DNA of 64,000 nt from the NCBI GenBank assembly GCA_000827265.1, contig KN834755.1, forward strand, positions 693,026-757,025, given 5' to 3'. Positions 55,800 to 64,000 of the stretch are shown one piece after another. A program made the translations under genes and the position numbers. The notes under the pieces are model-generated. The model was given only the letters and a program-made list of their open reading frames with translations. It was not told where the DNA came from and made no database searches. The stretch's first letter is position 1, and each line of letters opens with the position of its first letter. The stretch is from Collybiopsis luxurians FD-317 M1 (lineage: Eukaryota > Basidiomycota > Agaricomycetes > Agaricales > Omphalotaceae).

Positions 55800-57746
55800 T
55801 TATGAATATTCAGCGTACTTGGACCGATGCCGAAGTACGTGTCCCCACTTCCATAACGCCTGACTAACATTTTAGTGTGGATAAATAATCGCGACTAAGG
55901 ATAACACTCTCACCCCAAACACGACCATCAACCCCAACGAAATCCCAGCCAACAACGACGACCCAGGCCCCAATCCCAAATTCACAAAAAATGCTCGTCC
56001 AAACAACGGGAACACACATGCCATTGTCGATCGGCAGAGCGCATTGCCAGCCAATACAGACGCAGCGTATCGCGGATATGCAGAGGTAGTATACATCATG
56101 ATACTCTGGACATTGAGGTACAGTCCCGGTAGATACAGCGCGGCCCCGATGATGGGGACAATCCAGTGGACACTTTCGCGGGAAGCCCAGCCGAAAATAA
56201 AAAGTGAAATCGGGATGGAAAGGCTGGTTATGAGACCAATTTCGAGGCGAGCTTCAGGTGGTAATTCCTTGCCCTCGGCTTTGGCATGATGGGAACGGGG
56301 CTCAAAATAGTACATCAGGTATAGAGCGTAGGCAGTGTACTGAAAGTGTTTCTTGCAGCTTAACGAGATATGATTGGGAAGAACTCACTGTAATTGCGCC
56401 AGACACAAGAAATCCGAGGAACGGAAGACCGCTGAGCCCGAGATTAAAGTGATAGATGTCCGCAAAAACGAGCGGGAAAGATTCGAACCATAGGTAGAAC
56501 ATAGCGTCTTAACTCGGTGGATTATCGTCAGCATATCAACAAGCCACAATTCCACTTACAAACGAAACCCAAAAAGACATTAGCGAACATCAACGCTGGC
56601 TCTTTGGCGAGGACGAAAGGCCGAAGAAGAGCCTCTCGGAAGAGCCTCGTAATCGACTCCCCTTGAGAATCCTTTTCCCCCTGCGACATTAAGTGCCGAT
56701 TTCCAGTAAGCTTTCTCAGTCGCTGTGCTCGCTTTAGCAAGATCGTAGGCTCATACGTCTCCGGTAGCAAGAGTACCAGGAAAATGAAGCTAAAAGTCGA
56801 AAGCCAAATATACTCATACTGAGGCCATCGCCACCCATTCTCCTGAGCAGCAAAGCCGCCTATGAGAGGCCCGATAATGGGTCCTCCTACACCAGCCATA
56901 GCCCAAATTCCGACGACATAAGCAACCTGGTCAGACGGATACACATCCGCCATAGTCGCTCCCCCGGTCGCAATGGCTGGACTACCAAAAAACCCGCTGA
57001 GAAACCGGAAGGCGAGGATCGTCTGTACGTTCGTGGCGAAGATGATGGGTATTTGGAGGATGAGCCAGAGGAAGAGGGAAGTCATGTATACTGTGTTTCG
57101 ACCTAGATGCGGCAACTCTTGGAGAGGAGACAGGAACATGGGCCCTACACCATATCCTGTACGTGCATTCTTAGTCTTTGACCATATCATCAGGTTGAAA
57201 GGAAATATACCAAGCACAAACAAGGAAAGGCCAAGCGTCGCGTACGGTAAAGAAATACGGAACTCGGCCATTATACCAGGTATTGAAGGCGTATAAATAG
57301 CAGAGCCGATGTACATGCTGAAAGTCATCAGGCCGATACTGAAAGCAACGAAGGCTCTCTTTGCGGATGACCAGTTCCTTTTCAAAAACATTAGCGTTAC
57401 TCCGAGCCAAGTAAATACTAAGATACCTTGGATTATCTGGATCATTGTCGCTATACCAGCCGACGACATTTGGATCTGGAGAAGCTCCCGACTTTTTATC
57501 GCGTTCTAGCTCGTTCATGACAAGCATTTTCTCTTCAGTAGAGGCAGCTACTGACATTGCCGGGTCAATTTCTCCTTGGAGTGTGCAAGGGCCAGATCCA
57601 CTCGATTTTATTGTAGACCCTGTTGCCAGAAAGGGAGCTGGAACCGCGAAGTCAGATCGCTGCTCCTGGTAAGGAAAAAGTCTGCCATTCGAGAAAAAGT
57701 TGACAACTTGGCCAGCGGTCGAGTCACGAATGATATCTGGGACCAT
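55800..57746 (-). CDS. MFS exporter, DHA1 type, gene 2 (tandem paralogue)
   Basis: Six exons: 57746-57427, 57377-57211, 57156-56560, 56507-56389, 56339-55914 and 55859-55800. They give 562 residues. Exons 2-6 have exactly the same lengths as in gene 1 (167, 597, 119, 426, 60); only exon 1 differs (320 against 332). Motifs match one for one: GYGVGPMFLSPLQELPHLGRN, FFGSPAIATGGATMADVY, LLKRAQRLRKLTGN and the C-terminal GHVLRHRSKYAEYS. Intron 2 is 54 bases and in frame, so it could be read through as an insertion in the first extracellular loop if retained. The role is as for gene 1: a plasma membrane drug or metabolite exporter. The N-terminal tails (before DNPR/DNPK) have diverged most. Confidence 0.9.
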
Positions 57747-58338
57747 GGTCTTGACTTGTCAATCCAAGCACGAGCAGAGTCAAAGGTTTGGAAATGAAAT
57801 AAAGGAAAAAAAGAAACATGTCGATTATTTTATGCTCGGAGACTCATAGTAGTCAGTCCCAAAACCTCCTTAATTTTTGTGTATCGATAAACTTGACCAG
57901 TAGGTGGAGTGTCGGATATCAGCCGAACGCAACAGCAGATATGGCTCGGCAATGCCCCCAGCCAAGGTTCCACTCGTCCGTCTTGGGTCCGTTCAATACA
58001 CTTTCCTGTTTTCCTACTGCTCCGATTTCGTTCCGCCGAGATTCGTCGTCGGTTCTCATCCGCCAGATTTCTCAGCTTTCGATTTCGCTACTGTTACTTT
58101 GAGCATGAGCTCAGCAGTCAGATTGGTTGTGGTTACAGGGTTTTTGGGTTGGCTCGTGAGTTGATGCTTGGTGGATGCCGGTCAACCCGACACCACGGCG
58201 TCTACCCACCTGCAATCTGGCGCCTAAAAAAGTCAGTTAAGCGCCTGCTGAACTTGCTCCGCTACCACCATCTCGGTTGTAAAGTGAGTCTTCATACAGG
58301 ACCTTCAGTGAGTTTACCATTTTTTTCTACAGGATCGG
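57747..58338. promoter_or_regulatory. Divergent intergenic region between MFS gene 2 and TRM44
   Basis: The two genes start about 590 bases apart and point away from each other, so this region must carry both promoters. Overlapping open frames at 57,818-58,388 do not match any family I know and conflict with the TRM44 start. No single regulatory motif stands out. Confidence 0.45.
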
Positions 58339-60447
58339 ATGTCCTTACGGCCAAAATTTTTGCCTATTGCTTGCGCAGCATTGTCTAGCCCACATGCTCC
58401 GTTATCCAGCCCCGATATAGCATGGATCCCGCTCATCGAGTGTCCCGCAAACTTTCCTGCAGACCTGGTGAGCTTTGTCCGTTAAATCTTGTCTTATTTT
58501 ACTTGAATCTCGTTTGCAGTTTGATACGGCTGTATCGCAGCTTATCCATCACCCGGAATACAACTCGACTTTGATTCTCCGCTCAGACACGGTCTCCGAT
58601 CTCACCAATCCTTCTCAGTTTCCATCTTTACCACCTGAATTAGACAATTTCACGAAAACTAGATGCATCCATAGGAAACTTCTTCCTCGGAGACCCGGTC
58701 GTGATGCCAGTTTGGAGCAGTATTGTACTTTGTACAAGGTTGTGGAAGACTCGAGTTACAATACTGTTCTGATTCTCAGCCCCATAGCATCCGAAAACGA
58801 CTTACCATATTACCATCCACGCGTCTCTCATATTGCATTTCGTTACATCCCTACCACCTCCGCCGCCGTCTCTGACGTTGACGACTCGGACATCCACTCA
58901 TCCCCATCCTCCTCAGACGAAGGTATCATTCGAATCGAAGTGGTCCCTCTCTCTTCTACCCCTCTCGACCCTTCCTCCCGCCTCTTCCGCACCTCCCTCT
59001 CTCTTCTCGACACTCTCCACCGATACGGCTGGGGCGCCCTAACTAACTATCAAAAACGCGTCATCCACGACGTCCTTATCCCCAGAGAGCACTATCAAGA
59101 TCTATACCTCGTTATGAGAGAGAGACATAAAGGGCTGGTGGATACATGGCAGGAAGTGACGGATCCTTTAAAGCATGTGTTTGAGGATATCGGGATCGCG
59201 ACGTATCTAATGTTGCTTTGGAGGGATTCGTTTGAAGGTGGGAGTCAGGGAGAAGACAAATTGGATTTGAAACCCGGGGAGGAACCTTGGAAGAAGTGGC
59301 CACGGCCCCCGGGGGGATTTCTTGATCTTGGGTACGTGTGCTTTACCTATTTAGGCTATTTTGTAACTCATTTGTTCTTCCTGTTCAAGCTGCGGAAACG
59401 GCCTCTTGACTCATATTCTCGTTTCCGAAGGGTACGAAGGCTGTGGATTTGACGTACGCGAACGGATGTCCTGGCGAGCTTATCCTAGCAAGACGCAGGA
59501 ACGGCTCCATGTTTATGCGTTCAGTCCCCTTGACATCGAGTTGGAGAACGAGGATAGGTGCCTGCCCGATTCAACTTCCTCCGCGCCATCCCCAACCCTG
59601 CCTGATTTGTCCAGCTCGTCCGCACAACCGGTTCCTTCCTCACATGCGCCTACGTCTCCTGTAAACATGAACTCGAACACGAATTCGAGTTCCGATGTGA
59701 AGAGCAAGTCAAACGCCGTCTCCAACAAGTTCTTTCCTCCCCGTCCCGGCACATTCATAATATCTAATCACGCCGATGAGCTAACACCTTGGACGCCGCT
59801 ACTGGCTACGCTGTACGATGCCAGTGGGTATATTTCGATACCTTGCTGTGCGTGGGATTTTGATGGACGATTTGAGAGGGATCACAAGAAGATGGAGTTG
59901 ATGATGGGCATGAAGATAAGCGAGGTCAATAGAGATCGGGAGGAGGGAGGTACGAGACAAAGCGGAGAAAACGGGAGTGCGAAAACGATTGAAGAAAATA
60001 AGGACGGGGACGGGGCAGAGTACAAGAAAGACGATCTAAACGACGCTGACGAATTTATTCGAAAACTCAACCTCGGTGTCGGCGCAGGTGATCTGACAAG
60101 TGGATACGCGATGTATAGGATATACATAGCTATGCTCTCGGTGCGGATGGGATGGGAGGTTGAATGCGAAACGTTGAGGATTCCTAGTACAAGGAACTGG
60201 GCGGTTGTTGGTAAGTTATATTTCTGTTTCGGGTCGCAATTTTTGGTTTCGTTAAGGGTGTTGAAGTGACACTAACGTTTTCTCGTTGACTTGTGCCGTA
60301 GGACGTAAACCCTTGTCGACGGTGTCCCATGCCGAAGCAATGGAAAATGTGAGGGAGATTGTTAGGAATGTGAAGGAGAGAGGGGTGTTCAGACCTAGAA
60401 TACCTGAGGGGAAGGGGAAGGGTAGGTGTCTGAATGATATGCATTGA
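58339..60447 (+). CDS. TRM44: tRNA (uracil-O(2)-)-methyltransferase Trm44
   Basis: Four exons (58339-58467, 58520-59331, 59390-60210, 60302-60447) give 635 residues. The enzyme methylates the 2'-OH of U44 in some serine tRNAs using S-adenosylmethionine, in the cytosol. The SAM-binding motif FLDLGCGNGLLTHILVSEGY is completed across the exon 2/3 junction at about residues 309-328, followed by GFDVRERMSW. The last part has FIISNHADELTPWTPLLA, ISIPCCAWDFDG and the ending RKPLSTVSHAEAMENV, all typical of this family. Two low-complexity inserts are present: a Ser/Asn-rich one after ENEDR and a Glu/Lys-rich one (about 30 residues) after KISEVNRD. It is a conserved housekeeping gene and a good anchor for comparing this region between species. 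Confidence 0.92.
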
Positions 60448-62528
60448 GAGTGGGGGGGGAGGAGGTACAGTGATATCCTGATCAACATACCCTTGATTTC
60501 AATGCGAGCTCTAGAGCAGTCAAAAAGCAGCATAATAGCAGAACCAAGATTGTCATTACTATAACATAATGTCCACTAACTGCAGCAATTTGAAGGGCAA
60601 TATTATGTAAAACTGTAACTAAGTGTCTAGCCTTGTAAAAGCTTGTGTATTTCATCAAGTAGCCAAGTAAGTCTTCTGAGTAGCTACTAGAGGTGCTCGG
60701 GAACAACTCATGTAATCAGATTATCCATAGTATGCCAAAAAAAATATTTGACTTGTTAACAACTGAGTAACAATAAAGGACCACTCTGTTGGCTAGTACC
60801 TCGCTTAATCATGCAATCAATGACCTTGGAGGACATCTACATTGCAAGAGTGGTGTGCTAAGTTTAAGTTGCGTCCGAATTTACGAGTCCGGAATGAAAT
60901 GAAGGAGTCGTCTTGCAGCGGACTTGACCATTTTCCCACGTTTGTCATTTTTTCCCCATCTTTGGACGTGTCACTTCTTTTGTGACGCTTGTTATGTGCG
61001 TGACCTACTTGACCACCATGGCCTCCGTCCTCTCCGTGTCCCTTCACCTTTTATTTCTCCGTTCGCCTTGATCGTGTGTTTCTGCCTACTCTAACTCCAA
61101 CCCCTTCCCATCGCAATCCCCAACCGTATGGTCAATATCCTTCGAGGGAAATTGATCGCGAGCATTCATATGCGCGAGGGTCGCAGCAACATGTTTCAAA
61201 AAAAAAATAAATAAAAATTTTAAAGGAAAACATGTCGTCGCACCGTCGCTCGCCAACCCCGACCAGCTTGAACCCAATCGCTGCTGCTCATCTCACATCT
61301 GGCTCTCTCTACGGAAATTTTGTTATACCCCTTGCTCCGAGGCAGAGGAGGTTCCGTTTATGGACTCTTCTGTCTCATTTATGTTTCAGTTGGTACATTG
61401 TGCTTCCTTGATGTCTATTCCCTGTTTCATTGCTATCCCTTCCTTCTTGTTATCAATTATTTTTTTTTTATGACCCACCCCCCCGTTCTTCTCTTTGTGT
61501 CTTACATTTTTTATTACTTCCCATTTGAATTTTTATCCTCATAAATTCTTCTCTTTCATTTCTCTTCCTCACCCTTCCTTCCACCCATGGTTGACCAACA
61601 TCCCGCACCTTTATCTAAGTTTGAGATTGTCCTGTGATTCCGCTTCCTTTCTTTGTGCCCACTGGTCACTTACTAGCTCTTTGTCTTCGTTTAGCTCTAC
61701 AGTATTTTTGTCAGATCCCATTCTCTGTCTTCTCTCCCTTCGTGACCTTCACGCTCTAGGTGTTGTCTCAACCTCGTGCCATTTAGAGATCAGAGATATT
61801 TTGCAGGATCAGGTGGTTCGTGTCAACATCAATGCTCGAAAGAATGGGAATAAGGTTCCGTCTTCGTTATTGTTATCTGCCGGGACCTCTCCATTAGTGT
61901 TATTTTGGCAGTTGAATTTGACTACAATGTGTGGGAGATTGAGGATGATAGCGATAGGTGGAAGGTAAAACTCATTGCTTTGATGAACGAAGGTTATGTT
62001 TTTTAGTGTTTGTATCTTACAATTTGTATACAGTATTGTGGTAAAATTCATGTATACAGAGCTCTGTGTCAGTACAATTTTTTTGTGTGTGTATGTCCGG
62101 ACTTGTACACGCCACGCGCGAAGCACGATGGCCCATCCCACAAGTCAACTTGTGAGTGTATCAAATCTAAACTCCATCAACAAGAACTTATGTTCACAAG
62201 CAGAATAAGTAGATCTTACAAGCAAGGTGCCACACTTATAACTTCTATCATTTGCGAAACAAAATGGCTTTGAGCCTTTAGGTGATGCATAGTTGAAGTC
62301 ATTCGAGCAAAGATCTCAAGCTAGTACCGTACAAGAGTGAAATGGGATCAACAAAATCAGGTGAGTGTGATGCTTCACTTCAGTATGTGTGGGAATGATA
62401 TAGCAAATAACTTAACTCACAGTTTAATTTCCAATAATTGCCAGATTGTTTACTGGAAGCTTTCATTGCTGTGGGAAGTCATCCTGGGACCAGTAGTCAT
62501 GCATAGAGTGTCTTGGGGAGCCTCTCAC
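60448..62528. other. Gene-free, repeat-bearing region right of TRM44
   Basis: No gene is recognised. 60,776-60,830 resembles 40,921-40,975 and 62,150-62,240 resembles 41,170-41,235, so pieces of one dispersed repeat are present. The frame at 61,495-61,968 is long (157 codons), and its end contains VVRVNINARKNGNKVPSS, but no family is recognised and its first half is low in complexity. Pyrimidine-rich text occupies 61,350-61,700. Confidence 0.5.
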
Positions 62529-63423
62529 TAAGGTTGTGCATGGTCGGGTCGGGTCATGAACCCTGGGTTTGGATTAGGGTCAGACAGGTCAGGGTCAGTC
62601 ATAATTCTGAACCTGATGGTCAGTGACCCAGACTGTGCAGTTGGGTCAGGGTTGGGTCAAGTTGGGGTCAATGCTAGGGTTGACAAAAGATGTAAATAAT
62701 TTTCTGAGCAAGGTACAGTGCAAGATCAATGATACTTATAGAGCATATCTATCATCAACTACACAATATCCTTAGGCTCAGACACAAAGTAGTCCTCATA
62801 AACTCACTCCTGGCCTTCATTCTTTGTATCATCAGCCATCTTGCTCTATAAGTTGTCATCAAGCAGTTGTTCATTCTGCATCTCTGTTGCCAAGTTACTA
62901 ATACCTCATCCTTGTTAAATGCAACTATATCCCTCAATGTTGACTTAATTATCTGTATAGCCTCTACGATATCACCATACAAATGACCATGTAGCCTTGT
63001 ACATGTGACACCTTCAGTGGAGAAGGGATGCTCAGTTAAAACTGAACTTGCCATAATAGCAAACATATCTAAAGCATCAAGGACTGAGCCACTGTAATTT
63101 AATCCAGAACTGTGCATTATATAAGAGTTTGAGTAGTAACCACAGTTATGTTGTTGGGTAATGTCTCCCACACCATTGTAGCATTTTAGAAGGAATTTCA
63201 GTTGATGAAGTGACTCTTGGCATAACCAATCTTTTATATCAGTGCAGACTAGAACAGGCCCTTCGAATGCCTGGGTGCTCTGACCCATGAGTCAGGGTTC
63301 AGAGAAATGCTGACCCTGACTCTTGACCCTTGTTGACCCTTGAGCTGGGTTGGGTTGGGTCGGGTCGACCCAAGCTGGGTTGGGCTGGGTCATGAATCAG
63401 TGACCGGACCATGCACAACCCTA
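62529..63423. mobile_element. hAT-like inverted-repeat element
   Basis: The ends read TAAGGTTGTGCATGGTC and, inverted from the right, TAGGGTTGTGCATGGTC, a pattern I associate with hAT elements of mushrooms. Subterminal GGGTCGGGTC / GGGTTGGGTC / TGACCC words crowd both ends. No clean 8-bp target duplication is seen (4 of 8 match). A 177-codon minus-strand frame (62,755-63,288) fills the interior, but I cannot identify it as a transposase. It is most likely a non-autonomous or decayed copy. Confidence 0.6.
62755..63288 (-). pseudogene. Unidentified frame inside the hAT-like element
   Basis: A 177-codon frame is almost coextensive with the unique interior of the element. It contains LDALDMFAIMASSVLTEHPF and IQIIKSTLRDIVAFNKDEVLVTW-like text (given here only in part). 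No zinc finger or RNase H-like transposase motif is visible. It could be a truncated helical part of a transposase or a chance frame. Confidence 0.3.
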
Positions 63424-64000
63424 TCTTTGAATGTTACCATCAATCAATCATTTGATTTGAGCGAGACCTTCCTACTTTACATTAACTTTATATAGTATCC
63501 TATTGATATCTGCCCACAAAGCAGATAGCGAGCCAGACAAGAAATTGAATGGCAAGGCTTCAGCAAGGCTATCTTTTTTCACCTGAATAATTGATTTAAA
63601 GAGAAAATACTTTTTCTTATCTCTTTTGCTTCTTTTTTCGAGTGGCATTTTTTGATCGTCGTGAGGTGATAACACGGACGAAATAACTCAAAAGGAAGTT
63701 ACCATCCCCATGACTTCCCGAAATGTGACAGTCATGACATACGGCAAAGTTGCCCTATATAAAGTTGATATAAAGAGTTAGAGGAAGTCCTTGTGCCCTT
63801 CTATCCCTCTTGCTGTGTTTGCTGGTAGGATGTTCAATAATGCGCACGAATTTACCATCAATGATGGCATCTTCAGTAATGCCGGTCGAGTGTGCGCAAA
63901 GTTACTTTTCAAGTAACTTTTTTAATTTATTCAAGTAACTTGAAAGTTACATCCAAGTAACTTTTTTTCCCGCGCTTGACAGCTTAACTTGCCGAGGCTC
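63424..64000. other. Gene-free right edge
   Basis: No gene is recognised; a frame at 63,472-63,675 lacks features. The last 110 bases contain clustered AAGTTACTT palindromic words and may be the start of another element cut by the window end. Confidence 0.4.
63897..63973. repeat. Clustered AAGTTACTT / AAGTAACTT inverted words
   Basis: AAAGTTACTTTTCAAGTAAC, then TTCAAGTAACTTGAAAGTTA and CAAGTAACTT occur within 77 bases, forming several overlapping hairpins. This is typical of transposon ends or of a cluster of transposase binding sites. Confidence 0.55.

Noticed and set aside
56528..57469. Single 313-codon frame in MFS gene 2 read without splicing
   Set aside because: It includes a 54-base in-frame intron (57,157-57,210) and runs past two splice sites. 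Comparison with MFS gene 1 shows the exon borders.
57818..58388. Overlapping plus-strand frames upstream of TRM44
   Set aside because: Three frames are open over the same stretch with no known motif. This is base composition of the promoter region rather than a gene.
61495..61968. 157-codon frame right of TRM44
   Set aside because: Its first half is pyrimidine-run translation (Ser/Phe/Leu) and no family or splice partner was recognised.

Overview
The window looks like a gene-poor, repeat-rich stretch of a mushroom-forming basidiomycete (Agaricomycete) chromosome. The grounds are many short (about 45-110 bp) spliceosomal introns, a secreted protein with the 'ARLARGLP' signature, two 7-TM-like membrane proteins of a typical mushroom layout, a MATA-type HMG-box family, and fungal Copia and pogo/Fot1 elements. 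No tRNA, rRNA, CRISPR or bacterial-type operon was seen. Exon models were built by hand from GT/GC-AG sites, reading phase and comparison between paralogues inside the window.

Left part (1-21,760): a tandem segmental duplication. Three closely related HMG-box genes lie on the minus strand: the first is cut by the window edge (1-255), the second has a frameshift (9,925-10,973) and the third is intact (17,310-18,613). Each carries about 2-2.7 kb of conserved, mostly non-coding upstream DNA. An intact secreted Ser/Gly-rich repeat protein (7,345-8,502) sits between copies 1 and 2, and four decayed fragments of its 3' end are scattered through the duplicated DNA. Between them lie a secreted 'ARGLP' protein (5,480-6,615), two CTAACC-rich telomere-like patches with embedded hairpins, a captured dehydrogenase fragment and a large fold-back transposon (15,374-17,087).

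Middle part (22,100-45,120): two paralogous multi-exon membrane protein genes (22,130-23,647 and 41,862-43,308) with the same 10-exon plan are separated by a block of transposons. The block holds a pogo/Fot1 relic with perfect terminal repeats (24,641-27,689), a tandem Copia array LTR-internal-LTR-internal-LTR with a 5-bp target duplication (27,749-37,061), small inverted-repeat elements, and a small CxxC protein gene within an inverted repeat. A long-inverted-repeat element carrying a cargo gene (43,768-45,119) follows.

Right part (45,300-60,450): the most gene-dense section. It holds an amidohydrolase of the decarboxylase type, an intronless flavin amine oxidase, a fourth and more divergent HMG-box gene, two tandem DHA1-type MFS exporters with nearly identical exon lengths, and TRM44 (tRNA Um44 methyltransferase). 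The decarboxylase, oxidase, regulator and exporters lie side by side, which may suggest a small metabolic neighbourhood, but nothing in the sequence proves a shared pathway. The last 3.5 kb returns to repeats, including a hAT-like inverted-repeat element.
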